Notes: generated by a model not told the origin, from the sequence alone. A stretch of DNA of 64,000 nucleotides from Mercurialis annua (GCF_937616625.2 NC_065571.1:7876501-7940500), one strand, 5' to 3'; shown: positions 1 through 10,952, numbered from the stretch's first letter. Program-made: numbers and translations.

Positions 1-2
1 CA

Positions 3-1220
3 AGTAAATTAATTGCACAATATGATTATTGTTTTATACTCCATAAAAATGTTTGTGTTATACAGGATCCTATCAAATGGAAGATGATTGGATTAGCTAA
101 GCAAGTACAAGGTCTTTATCATCTTGATAAAGATCAATTTGAAACTAAGCATGCTTCTGTTAACTTTGCTGAAAGTGTTTCTGGTGTTTCTGATTTGGTT
201 TCTGTGAATAAAATGTTAGATTCTTCTGTTACTGCCAACAATATATGGCATTTTCGTTTAGGTCACTTGGCTAATTCTAGACTAAAATGTTTACAGAATA
301 TTGATGCATCAATAAAAATTCCAGTTGATAGTCATTGCAAGTTTTGTCATTTAGCAAAACAGAAGAAAAATCCATTTCCATTAAGTACTTCTAATGTTGT
401 TTCTTGTTTTGATTTAATACACATAGATATCTGGGGACCATCTAAGGTTCATTCTTTATATGGACATAGGTATTTTCTAACAATTGTTGATGACAAAAGT
501 AGATACACTTGGCTGTTTTTAATGAAAGCAAAATCTGATGCAAGACAGATAATTCAGAATTTTTGTGTTTTTGTAGAAACACAATTCTCACTTAAAATTA
601 AATGCATTAGGACTGATAATGGACTTGAATTTAACATGCCTGTTTTCTTTCAATCAAGAGGAATTATTCATCAAACATCATGCATTTATACACCTGAGCA
701 GAATTCTGCGGTAGAAAGAAAACATCAACATATTCTTAATGTTGCTAGAGCTTTAAAATTTCAGTCTTTTATGCCTTTAAACTTTTGGTCAGATTGTGTT
801 ACACATGCAGTTTATTTGATAAATAGGATTTCATCTCCTGTTTTAGAAGATAAAACTCCTTATGAAGTTTTGTTTAAAAAACTTCCAGATTTTAGTTCTT
901 TAAAAGTTTTTGGTTGTTTAAGTTATGCTACAACTATACCTCATGTTAGACACAAATTCACTCCAAGATCTACACAGTGTATGTTTATTGGTTATCCAGA
1001 AAATGTGAAAGGTTTTAAACTTTTTGATATAGAGTCTAAGTCAGTATTTGTTTCTAGAAATGTTAGGTTTTATGAACATTTGTTTCCTTTTCAAGATTCT
1101 CATGTTTCTGATTTAAATTCATTACCTGTTTTACCTATTAGTATTGATGATCTAAGTGAAGAACATAGACAGCCTGTTTCAAAAATACAAGTGATAGTTT
1201 ATTTTCTGCTGATACATTAG
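3..1220 (+). CDS. Copia pol: GAG-pre-integrase and integrase (5' truncated, frameshifted end)
   Basis: Partial pol frame, open to the window edge. An internal ATG at 84 is not the true start. The zinc-binding region is visible: WHFRLGH, then CKFC about 40 residues later, the HHCC finger before integrase. The integrase core has all three acidic residues of the DDE triad in context: HIDIWGP, RTDNGLEF and AVERKHQ (the usual NGVVERKHQ is NSAVERKHQ here). The frame runs off at a stop at 1218-1220, just past the integrase C-terminus. The polyprotein continues in another frame (next entry). It inserts element cDNA into the host genome. The frameshift lies in or next to an A-rich run. Confidence 0.9.
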   Translation, partial: SKLIAQYDYCFILHKNVCVIQDPIKWKMIGLAKQVQGLYHLDKDQFETKHASVNFAESVSGVSDLVSVNKMLDSSVTANNIWHFRLGHLANSRLKCLQNIDASIKIPVDSHCKFCHLAKQKKNPFPLSTSNVVSCFDLIHIDIWGPSKVHSLYGHRYFLTIVDDKSRYTWLFLMKAKSDARQIIQNFCVFVETQFSLKIKCIRTDNGLEFNMPVFFQSRGIIHQTSCIYTPEQNSAVERKHQHILNVARALKFQSFMPLNFWSDCVTHAVYLINRISSPVLEDKTPYEVLFKKLPDFSSLKVFGCLSYATTIPHVRHKFTPRSTQCMFIGYPENVKGFKLFDIESKSVFVSRNVRFYEHLFPFQDSHVSDLNSLPVLPISIDDLSEEHRQPVSKIQVIVYFLLIH

Positions 1221-3016
1221 AAACTGATACATTAGATTATACAGATGTTACAGGTCAAGAATCTATACAGAATAATACCATTATAGAACCAGTCAGGAAG
1301 TCTTCTAGAGTTGTTCAGAAACCTGCTTTTTTGAAAGATTATATATATAAACTTCCAAGTACTAATATTGTTTTAAAAGAACATAATAGAACATCTCCTC
1401 ATAGTTTTGATAAAGTTTTTACATATGATAAGTTACATTTGTCTCATAAGGTTTTTTCAGTACAAGTTGACTCAAATATAGAACCTAAAACCTTTAAAGA
1501 AGCTGAAAAGCTTCCTTGTTGGCAAGAAGCTATGCAAAAGGAATTGACTGCTTTAGAACAGAATAACACATGGTATTTAACACAATTACCATCTGGTAAG
1601 ATCCCAATAGGTTGTAAATGGGTGTTTAAGTCAAAATATCATAGTGATGGAACCTTAGAAAGGCATAAAGCAAGATTAGTAGCAAAAGGGTATACACAAC
1701 AGAATGGTATAGATTATACAGATACATTTTCTCCTGTGGCAAAAATAACTACTATTCGTGTTTTGTTAGCTATAGCAGCAGCAAAAGGATGGTTTCTACA
1801 ACAGCTGGACATAAATAATGCCTTCCTTCATGGTGATCTTCATGAGGAAGTGTATATGCAGGTTCCTCCAGGACTGCCTTGCTCACAATCTAACACAGTC
1901 TGCAGGCTTACTAAATCCTTATATGGATTAAAACAAGCCAGCAGACAGTGGAATGTCAAGTTGACAGATGCTTTGATTTCACAAGGATTTGTTCAGGCAA
2001 CCTCAGATACTTCTTTGTTCACAAGACAGCATGATCAATCATTCACTGCTCTCTTAGTCTATGTGGATGATGTGATCTTAGCAGGGAATGATATGGATCA
2101 TATTAACTCAGTAAAGACTTATCTGGATAAAGTTTTCAAGATTAAAGATCTTGGTAATCTAAAGTTCTTCTTAGGTCTTGAAGTTGCAAGATCTAAATCT
2201 GGAATAAATCTTTGTCAGAAGAAGTATGTGTATGATCTTTTGAAAGAAACTGGATATTTAGAGTCTAAGCCTGCTTCAACTCCAATGACAACATCAACAA
2301 AGTTAGCTAAGTCAGATAGCCCTCCTTATTCAAATATTACAGCATACAGGAGATTGGTTGGTAAACTTATATATTTATGCAACACCAGACCTGACATTGC
2401 ATACTCAATCCAGCAACTATCTCAGTTTATGGATTGTCCAACAGAAGCTCATTATGCTGCAATTGGAAGGGTACTGAGATATTTGAAGAAATCACCAGGC
2501 CAAGGAATATTCTTCACTGCTAACAATGATCTTAATCTGACAGCCTTCTCAGATTCAGATTGGGGCAATTGTCCAGATACCAGAAAGTCAATTTCTGGAT
2601 TCTGTACTTTCTTAGGAGACTCACTGATATCCTGGAAGACGAAGAAACAAGTTACTGTTTCTAAATCCAGTTCAGAGGCAGAGTATAGGGCCCTAGCAAA
2701 TGTTACTTGTGAAATACAATGGATAAGATATCTTCTACAGGATTTAAAAGTTCCTACAACTCAGTCAGCAAAGGTTTATTGTGACAATCAATCAGCTTGT
2801 TATCTGGCACACAATCCAGTGTTCCATGAAAGAACAAAGCATATTGAAATTGATTGTCACATAGTGAGACAAAAGATTCAAAGTGGATTGATTCATTTGT
2901 TTCCTATTTCCTCTGATCAACAGCTTGCTGACTTCTTCACAAAACCTCTTCCTCCTGCAATGTTTCTGCATTTTCTCAACAAGATGGGCATACATGACAT
3001 CTATGCTCCATCTTGA
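1169..3016 (+). CDS. Copia pol: reverse transcriptase and RNase H
   Basis: This frame opens after a stop at 1166 and continues to 3016. It begins with the linker that normally follows integrase (PVRKSSRVVQKP near 1289-1324). RVT_2 signatures follow: KARLVAKGYTQ, the LDINNAFLHGDL block with the first catalytic Asp, SLYGLKQA, and the active-site LVYVDDVILAG. RNase H shows SDSDWGNCPDTRKS, SSSEAEYRA and YCDNQSA, with the acidic residues in place. It overlaps the preceding integrase frame by about 50 bases in a different phase, consistent with one indel in an originally continuous polyprotein. Apart from that break the coding part is intact, so the copy is fairly young. Confidence 0.92.
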   Translation, partial: TACFKNTSDSLFSADTLETDTLDYTDVTGQESIQNNTIIEPVRKSSRVVQKPAFLKDYIYKLPSTNIVLKEHNRTSPHSFDKVFTYDKLHLSHKVFSVQVDSNIEPKTFKEAEKLPCWQEAMQKELTALEQNNTWYLTQLPSGKIPIGCKWVFKSKYHSDGTLERHKARLVAKGYTQQNGIDYTDTFSPVAKITTIRVLLAIAAAKGWFLQQLDINNAFLHGDLHEEVYMQVPPGLPCSQSNTVCRLTKSLYGLKQASRQWNVKLTDALISQGFVQATSDTSLFTRQHDQSFTALLVYVDDVILAGNDMDHINSVKTYLDKVFKIKDLGNLKFFLGLEVARSKSGINLCQKKYVYDLLKETGYLESKPASTPMTTSTKLAKSDSPPYSNITAYRRLVGKLIYLCNTRPDIAYSIQQLSQFMDCPTEAHYAAIGRVLRYLKKSPGQGIFFTANNDLNLTAFSDSDWGNCPDTRKSISGFCTFLGDSLISWKTKKQVTVSKSSSEAEYRALANVTCEIQWIRYLLQDLKVPTTQSAKVYCDNQSACYLAHNPVFHERTKHIEIDCHIVRQKIQSGLIHLFPISSDQQLADFFTKPLPPAMFLHFLNKMGIHDIYAPS

Positions 3017-3023
3017 GGGGGGA

Positions 3024-3348
3024 TGTTAAATATATCAAGCTTCTCAGCAAATTCAAGATGTTTAGCAGACTGCCACATCATCAATTCCAGCTAAAGCTTG
3101 TTCAGCAAATTGAAGATGTTTAGCAGATCAGTTCCAGCTAAGCTTGATTTATCAGAAGTTAGAAGTTGTTAAATCAGTTAGACTAGAAGTTAAAGTTTCT
3201 GTTAGGATTCTGTTAAGTTACCACCGTTAGAATAAGTTAACAGCTAATCAAGAATATAGCCGTTATGTAATGAACTCACAGAGTTCTTAGTATAAATAGC
3301 TTGTAATCTTCATTATTAAAGTTTAATGAGAATTTGCTCATTTTTACA
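3024..3348 (+). repeat. 3' LTR of the copia element
   Basis: The LTR starts with TGTTAAAT directly after the GGGGGGA purine tract. It contains a TATA box (TATAAATAG near 3292). It ends most plausibly at TTTTTACA (3348), which nearly mirrors the TGTTAAA start. The U5 part would then be short, so the true end could lie up to about 70 bases further right. U3 carries an imperfect tandem duplication: 3039-3095 and 3096-3141 share GCTT..TCAGCAAATT.AAGATGTTTAGCAGA and a common end TTCCAGCTAA. Confidence 0.6.
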
Positions 3349-4196
3349 ATCTCTTAAGCTGATCTAAATTCTAATAGTTCGTCTCTATTTTTGTGAAACT
3401 ATTCCTTTGGAAGCTTATTATTTTTTAATTAATTTTTTTACTAAAGGCTAGTTTTTTTTTAAAATGTGAAAAATAGAAAAACTGTGATTTAAATGCAAAT
3501 TTCAATAGTAATTAGAAATATATTCCACTTCACTATCTTATCTTATCCACATCCATAACTTTCTTTGTAACGGAAATGGTATTAATTAAAAGAAACAAAA
3601 TAAGGTTCGTTCATGTCATTTCATACGTTCAATTCAAATAAGTGATTGATAATTTTTTGTTTGAGAGTGAAAGATTTGAACTATAATTAAGTTTTAGATT
3701 AGATATGAGTAATATATTTCAACTATGGAATTAATGAGGCAGTGTCAGCAAATCTTGACCCTCTTGAAATTGTGATGGAGTATTTTAAAATTGAAAGTAT
3801 AAAAATACATTGAATAGGGATCCCGATGAACTATAGTTCAAAAAAGGCATTAAATAATTTAAGGACATCCCTATGCCCTTGACTTTTGAAACCTTGAGCC
3901 TTGTCATTTACTTACCCAATACCATTCTTTTTATTAAATAAATCATTAAAGTGTGCCAACAGATACTAGTAGAAGATAATCATAGGTGATCTAGTTTCAC
4001 ATTTTCACTTTATAATATAAATATATAAAATTAAATTATTATATAGTTATTAATATCATTTATTATAAAAATTGTTATTTTTACAATGAATATAAAAACA
4101 TATGATGGAGCTAATTACTATGACAATATTCTTAGAATATATAAAAACATCATATGTCTTGGTAAAATTGATATAATTTGGACCTGATTTATGGAG
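3349..4196. other. Intergenic, nothing recognised
   Basis: AT-rich spacer between the copia LTR and the Mutator-like element. No open frame, RNA gene or clear repeat was seen. Confidence 0.6.
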
Positions 4197-4879
4197 CTAG
4201 GTATTAGGGAAAATCACGCTTTTACCTAAAATTAAAAGATAATAGGGTTCTATACCTCAACACGAAAAAGATGACAAAATTACATCACATATTTCTTAAA
4301 TTTATATTTTTACTCCATGTGTCAAAAAGTTAACAATTCTACTCTAACATATAAAACACGTGACCTGACAGCCTTTTCTCTTTTTGTCTCTCTTTTTTTC
4401 TTTACACTTTTCTCCTATTTCTTTCTTATCTCTCTTAATTTCTCTTACTTCTTCTCTTTTTTTTCTTCTCTGTACCTTTTTCTCTTTCACTTCTCTTATT
4501 TTAAATAATATCACCTTTAACCTTACTTCTTAAAAATTACAAATTATTCTGAATTTATTATTTTAAATCTCGTAATCTGATATTTTTCTTTTATTTCAGA
4601 CCTGAATTTTAAAATTAGCAATAAAAAATTATACATCAAAATGTAGTTTTCTATAAAAATAGATATTCTTAACGATTTATGTTAATTTCAGCTTCTAATT
4701 AATTATAAATAATTATTTTAATTTTAGATTTAAAAATCTACAAAAAAATGAATTATAAAGAAACAATTTTTTTTATAATTTTACTATGCAATTTACGAAC
4801 TTTATCGTAAAAGTATCATTATATTGTCATAAATTTTGCATAACTTTTAACATAGTTTATACATAATTAGATTACATTT

Positions 4880-5690
4880 TCATAACAGCATCATGATGTT
4901 ATCACAATGTTATCATAATAACATTATCATCTCGGTAACATTAGCGTCTGATTATCATCTCGGTAACATTAGCGTCTGATTATCATCAATGTATCATATT
5001 ACATTGTCATCTTATTATCATGTCATTATCAGTATCATATGTAGCATATGATAATGTGATGATACTGCTGGATAATATTAGACAAAATCACAGTATCACA
5101 TTATCATATGATTATCACAGTATTACATTATCATATGATTATCACAGTTTCACCTTATCATGTGATTATCAATCTATCATATTGCATTGTCATCTTATTA
5201 TCATGTCATTATTAATACCGTGTGTAGCAGATTATTATATGATAATATTATGATAACCTTATCATACTATTATAATAACGCTAGCATGATATTATCACAA
5301 CGTTATCATAATATACTTTATTATAACAATATCATAAAATATTATCATGACGTACTTTATATATCATAACATTATCATACTATTATCATAACCTTATCAA
5401 AATATACTTTATCATAACAGTATCATAAAATATTATCATAACATTATTATGACGTACTTTGTCATAACTATATCGTAACCTTTTATCATAAAATTATCAT
5501 ACTATATAATAACATTATCACAATATACTTTATCATAACAATATCAAAAAAATATTATCATAACATTATCATAACGTACTTTATCATAACTATATCATAG
5601 TCTTATCATAGTCTTATCATAACCGTATAATATTATGGTATTGATATGATAATGCTATGATACAGTTATGCTAACGTTAATGATACCGAA
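4880..5690. repeat. Degenerate tandem array of ATCATAAC-like units
   Basis: About 0.8 kb is made almost wholly of variants of TTATCATAAC / ATTATCATAA, with period near 10 that drifts. At 4925-4982 there is a sharper duplication of a 29-base unit containing CTCGGTAACATTAGCGTCTG. The array sits inside the Mutator-like element. Short frames across it are products of the repeat, not genes. Confidence 0.85.
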
Positions 5691-6143
5691 ATGATAATCA
5701 AGCATTTTTCTTGACAGAAAATCGTTTTTCTCTGCAGTGTTATGATATTGATATGATAATGTCATAGTGATAACAATATGATAATCAGGCGCTGTTTTCT
5801 GCAGAAAATTGTTTTTTTTGCAGAAAAATCGTTTTTTTGCAGAAAATCGTTTTTTTTCATCATAAAATCGTTTTAATGCAGATTTTCAGATCTTAAACTA
5901 AAAAAATTTAAAAACAATTTTTTTAGATCTGAGAGTTAAAATAAATCGTAATAATCACCACGAGTTAAGAAAAAAATCGCTAAAATATGTAAGAACGGCG
6001 GAGTGAAGACGAAACGAAGGCGGGGCGAAGGCGGAGCAATGGCGGAGTAATGGCGGATCGTCGAAAGGAACGGCGGCCGCGTGATGAAGAAGAAAAAAAT
6101 AAATGAAGAAGAAGAAGAAGAAAATGGAGAAGAAGAAAAAATG

Positions 6144-6146
<3 letters not shown>

Positions 6147-6187
<41 letters not shown>
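6147..6187. repeat. (GA)n microsatellite
   Basis: About 20 uninterrupted GA dinucleotides, preceded by a purine-rich GAAGAA stretch, inside the right half of the Mutator-like element. Confidence 0.97.
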
Positions 6188-6188
<1 letters not shown>

Positions 6189-6406
6189 CTGGAAAAAAAA
6201 GGGAGATACATGTGAGAGTAAAAATAAAATGCTTGGAGTAAAAAAATAATAGAAAATAAGTATTATTATAATAAAAAAAGGCTTTAGAGTAAAAAAATAA
6301 AAGTGTTAAAAAGTTGAGGTATTTTCTCTATCTTTTACTTGTTGAGGTATGATTTACTATTATTTTAAAAAATAAAGTGTTTTCCCTAATTTTCTCTAGG
6401 TATTAG

Positions 6407-7619
6407 CCACATACTGTTCATGATGTACATGAGTTTAAACCTTGCATTTTTAATCTAAGAATTAAAACATTCAAAAATATTATTATTAATCATATAGCAT
6501 TTGAACTTATTGTTAAAGTAAATCCTACAATTATATTGACGGAGATAGCACAACAAATCAATTTCAATTCATTATTAATTATATGTGGAGAATTATTTTA
6601 ATATTTTATTGTTTTAAAAGTAATTGTGTAATTTTATTGACTTTATATAATTCAAATGATAGAAATTTAAAATTTATATATTTCATGTGTTATAAACTTA
6701 AAATTCCAAAATCTTTTTAAATTAATAAATTTTAAAAATCATCCATCCAAACTATGTCGGAAATGATTTGACTATAGTGAACTTAGTAGATGGAGCTACA
6801 ATATATGATAAACAAAAGAGCAATTAAGAAATTGGATAGTTGTTGGAGAAAATTGCAATTGGAAATTTGGACTATGTGAAAAAGTACTTTCCACCCCTTT
6901 TGAATTTCTTCATGTTCCAGAATAGTCCACTTGGTCTAAAAGGCATCCTTATCATTCATTAATTGGTGCATCATTTACAGTTGAAATTCTTGAACTGCTT
7001 CGACTTCAAAAACAATTTCATTTTGTTCTACTTAGTCATGATCTATTTGTAAACTTTTACTTTGAAACGTTCAATTTTAATTATAGTTTTCTTTACACCT
7101 CTTCAATTAATGCCTTTTGAAAAAGATATGATGTATTTTTTTTGTGAAAGGCTAAATTTTATATAATGGATTGTGAAAAGTACACGAGTGAATGACACCT
7201 CAACAATTTTGAGTGAGTCATTCCAAAACAAAATGATGAGTACTGCAAAAGCAGTCATCGACAATGGCTTTTTCGGCCACCGAATGAACCACCCAGTTAC
7301 CCAATTATATTTGTGGTTAATATATTGAAATCTAATTTCCATAAATTAGGAAACTAAGCTAAGTATGTCTTCCATAACTACTCCGGCATCTCTATCAAAG
7401 GAGAAATTGACAAGGAAAATCTGGCAGTCTCTTTCGAAATTTTATTGCCGGTGTGTTGTGGGCAATACCTCCTCCATCCTCCATTAATGTCCACGCCAAT
7501 GCTTCTATAACAATAGGTTCAATTATGCTAATAAAATGCCAAGCCCCACCTAAGATAAAATTAACTGCAAAATCACTGATTACAAAATAAATAATACCTA
7601 TAACAATGTAAAGCGAAAT
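6407..7619. other. Intergenic, nothing recognised
   Basis: AT-rich spacer. Short open frames on the minus strand (for example about 7103-7342) have no family features and no codon-like composition. Confidence 0.55.
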
Positions 7620-8361
7620 AACCTATCCGTCTCTCTCTTTTGAAATTCATAAATTCTAAAAAACAAAATAAGCCTAGCCGTCTCTCTCTTTTGAAAAATC
7701 TCTCAAACCCTAATAAGTTTTTTTCTTCTTGTTCATTTGGGGGTGGTTTTTGGCCATTTTTGGCCAAAAATCACCCCACCAATCTCTCAAATTTAGTTTT
7801 TTTTATTGTTTTTATCTTTAGTTTTTGAATAAATTTTCTTTCTTGGCTAATTTTGGTCTAGATCTAGAAATTATTTTCTACCATAGTATTTTAATTGAGA
7901 TTAGATCTAATCTAATCGAAATTAAGAGTAGTTTTTTTTATTTTTGGAGATGAAATTGTTTTTTTGCGGTGCAAATGACTTGGATCTCTGAAACAATTAT
8001 AGGTAGCATCTTACGACAGATTTCATCAAGAACAAGTATGTTTTGCGTCAATATTGATGTTGTTGTTAATCTTCAAGAGAACAGATGTATCACAGAAGAT
8101 GTGATCAGTCGTGCATTCGAAGTTAGACTTCCTTAAAACGTTCAATAAATCTAGATTTTATTATTAGATCTAGTTTTAGTCTATAAATTTGGGTGACCCT
8201 TGGTGGTTAGTTTAGCTCTAGTCGATGACTGTATTTTTACAGCTCTCATCATCTTTTTTAGAATAGTTGACTCAGTATGTTGAGAAACCGTTCATGTAAT
8301 TTTCGTTATTATTAATGGAAATTTTAGTCTTTGGTAAAAAAAAAAAACAAACAAACCTATC
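7620..8361 (+). mobile_element. Poly(A)-tailed retroposed sequence
   Basis: The block ends in an A12 run (8336-8347). AACCTATC occurs immediately before it (7620-7627) and after it (8354-8361), as expected for target-primed insertion of a polyadenylated RNA. The interior starts with a repeated CCGTCTCTCTCTTTTGAAA motif that looks like a 5' leader, and has no long frame. It could be a truncated LINE, a long SINE or a decayed mRNA copy; the 8-bp duplication is short, so the call is tentative. Confidence 0.45.
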
Positions 8362-9418
8362 AATAAGATTAATATAGTTTATAAAAGTGAAAATAAAACT
8401 CAGATTGTTGTATATTACATCCAACAATAGGAGTTGATAATATCAACTTCTAATCAATGTTATAATAGAAGGAGTTCTCATTAAAATATATATTCATTAA
8501 TACAGTAATTATGTAGTAAGTAAAGTAAAATAGTATAGGTTAGTCAATTTCTATGCCTTTTTCCTAACTACAAGTGAAATTGATTGATTAATATCATGAA
8601 GTTAATTACTTAATGGTTAATCATTCATTTTAGTATGGTAAGTTACTTCCTCATGTACATAATATTTGTCACTTGACTATTTTATAAAGATCAAAATAGT
8701 AATCAATATGTCTTGATTTATATTATATGTTTTTGTTAATTTTTTTAATACGTCAAATTTCATTAAATAGAATCTGAAACAATTATATTTGTAAAAAATT
8801 CGGAAAATTCAAAAATTAAATCAGATGACCTGACATGCAACAGACTAATACGCTAACACGCCTTATCTGAATCGCATATCTATTTAGGAAAATAAAAATT
8901 AAATTTAACTGCTTCATCAATTAAGCGCAATTTTTGATCAAATTTTTTCAACGTCCGCTAACTGAAACTAGCGCCATAACCTCCGATCACCACCACCTGA
9001 CCAACCCTTAAAAAAGGGATAACAAACCTTTCATAAAGAAAGGTTAAAAAATCTTTCACATATAAAGGATAAAAAACAATACGAAATAACAATAAAAAAA
9101 CTAATGTATCACATAAACGATTCAATCTTCATTGTTGAAAGGTCATCAATCTATCGTCGACTTGATTTTCAACGATAATACTAATCCATCAACAGTAAAA
9201 ATAAAAAGGAATTGACTATTTATTAAAGTATATCGGATTAAAGAAAAATAGATAAAGAGATGCTTACCGCCAACGGCAAAATCAAATCATTAACGGCAAC
9301 CGGAGAAGAAAGAAAAATATAAACTATTGGCGGCTAGAATTTGTTTAGAGAGGACAAGTGAGAGAGATTTGTTAAAATATTATATATATTTTTGTTTACT
9401 TGTTTATATTAATTACTA
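8362..9418. other. Intergenic, nothing recognised
   Basis: AT-rich spacer without a supportable gene or repeat. Confidence 0.55.
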
Positions 9419-9805
9419 CTTTCTTCCCGTCCCATAAATATAGATAAATTAGAGTTTATATAATAATTAAGAAATAATGGTTAAAATAATTATATTTCGT
9501 TAACTTCTAATAATAACTTTAATTTAATTATTTAAATATTTTAAATATTATTAATTTATATTATGAGAAAGGTAATTATTGTGTTGAAATTGTAATTAAA
9601 TTTTGAGAACATAATTTTGTTATTAATTCTTATATTATATAAAATGATAATTAATAATGATTTATAGAATATAACAAAAGTGGTTGAAATTAATGAAGGT
9701 TAATACTCTTATTTATGTTGATTATTCAAATTAAAATAGTAATTTTGTCTATATTTTAAAAAACTCAAAATAGATATTCTGTCTATTTTTGTGGAATGGA
9801 GAGAG
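9419..9805. mobile_element. Diverged Stowaway-like (Tc1/mariner) MITE
   Basis: The left end CTTTCTTCCCGTCCCATAAA and the right end, reversed, CTCTCTCCATTCCACAAA form imperfect inverted ends of the CTCCCTCCGTCCC type. Both are flanked by TA. At 387 bases with AT-rich contents it fits an old Stowaway-class MITE. Confidence 0.6.
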
Positions 9806-9807
9806 TA

Positions 9808-10567
9808 TTATTTTAAGGTCATCCGGATATCTCATAGGATGACGATAAAATTATCATATCTCGGATAATATGGGTGCCTAACAATAAGAGGGGACGATAG
9901 AAAACTCTCTAACACATGAAACCATCCCCCGTATTGTACGCATCTGGCACACAGCTCGAGGAACAACAAAATTCGTTAGCTTGGCTAACAGAAAGTAGGG
10001 ATCAAAGAAAGAAAATTTCTATAGTTTTACATAGATATGTCTATATGAACCACATTAAATGCAATCGCTAAAAGTCCTTCATTATTCACCATTTTCCTAT
10101 ATCTTTTTCTCTTTTTTTTTCTCTACTAAGCTGACTTGAGTGTCAGAGCAAACAGCCGGTGAACTCCACTAGCGTTCCATCTGACTTATGTTCTCTTTGT
10201 TCTACAAAATTTTGGTAGTTGGGAGACCCCTCTTGGAGTTCCGGTGATTTATCGATACCAAAACAAAAACCCCTTCGTTAAAAGAAGCACAACAAGTTTG
10301 TTAATTCGACTACACTGGTTTACATGACAGAATGAAACCTCTCTACAAAAGAGTGAAGCAGAGGCAGAGAGCTAGTAATTACTAATTTAATAAGCAGAAG
10401 ATAACCCGTTATATAAACTAAAGTGAATGCCTTTTCCAATCAGCCAATAGGTTTTAGCTGTTTTCTTTTAGGGATTGGGTCCCTTTTTCAATCTTATCAA
10501 ATCAACCCTTTCGGTTATGAATGATTCGAACTACTATCTATACGAACCATATCCACTAGTTGAATCA
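9808..10567. other. Intergenic, nothing recognised
   Basis: Less AT-rich than its surroundings, but no frame, RNA or repeat could be supported. Confidence 0.5.
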
Positions 10568-10582
10568 ATCCGACTATTAGTT

Positions 10583-10693
10583 TTTTTTTTTTTTTGATAA
10601 TTAGGAAGGGGGAGCGCTTGTGGGAGGATTTGAACCCACGACCTTGGCATTTGCTGCCCAGCGCTTATACCATTTGAGCTACAGCTCGTTGGT
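10583..10693 (-). mobile_element. tRNA-derived SINE, complete, with 15-bp target duplication
   Basis: On the minus strand the insert starts ACGAGCTGTAGCTCAAATGG (tRNA A-box-like TAGCTCAAATGG) and continues to GTGGGTTCAAATCC (B-box GGTTCAAATCC). It ends in a poly(A) tract, seen as the T-run from 10583. Perfect 15-base copies of ATCCGACTATTAGTT flank it (10568-10582 and 10694-10708). The folded body is not a proper tRNA (no clean acceptor stem), so this is a SINE and not a functional tRNA gene. A second copy lies in MO25 intron 1 at 53328. Confidence 0.88.
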
Positions 10694-10952
10694 ATCCGAC
10701 TATTAGTTGAAGGTTAGTTCAGTTCAATTATTCTAAAATAGTAATATTTATGGTTTAATCTTTTTGAATAGAAAATTCCATAAACTAAAGACCATCCGAC
10801 TTATTAAACCATAAAAATCATTCGAATCTTTATTTTCTAATTTTTTTAGTGCTATATTTTTTGGGAATGGCATATATTTATTAGTTTTTCGATCCATTTA
10901 CTAGTTAAAAATTTTATGTGTTTTTACATTTTAGATAGACTTATTTAAAATA

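Larger units (their letters stand above)
1..3348 (+). mobile_element. Ty1/copia LTR retrotransposon, 3' part
   Basis: Domain order is GAG-pre-integrase, integrase, reverse transcriptase, RNase H, purine tract, 3' LTR, which is diagnostic of Ty1/copia. The 5' LTR, gag and protease lie left of the window. The reading frame is open from base 3, so the element runs into the edge. A single frameshift splits pol near 1178-1190, so this copy cannot make a full polyprotein unless it is bypassed. The purine tract at 3015-3023 is followed directly by TGTTA, the usual copia LTR start. The right boundary is the least certain point. Confidence 0.93.
4197..6406. mobile_element. Non-autonomous Mutator-like element (about 2.2 kb) with target duplication
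   Basis: An identical 11-mer CTAGGTATTAG flanks the element (4197-4207 and 6396-6406). Inside are long, diverged terminal inverted repeats: the left arm reads (A)GGGAAAATCACG...TACCTCAACACG and the reversed right arm TTAGGGAAAACAC...TACCTCAACAAG. The similarity can be followed for over 100 bases, including a shared TTTTTACTCCA block. Long TIRs plus a 9-11 bp duplication fit Mutator-like elements. No transposase frame is present. The core is the ATCATAA repeat array, a run of GCAGAAAATCGTTTT repeats (about 5700-5880) and a GC-rich block (5990-6085) followed by (GA)n. Confidence 0.72.

Noticed and set aside
5936..6211. 91-codon minus-strand frame
   Set aside because: It is the translation of (GA)n and purine-rich repeat inside the Mutator-like element.
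10593..10693. Possible tRNA gene on the minus strand
   Set aside because: A- and B-box-like motifs are present, but no proper acceptor or anticodon stem forms, and it ends in poly(A) with a 15-bp duplication; it is a SINE.
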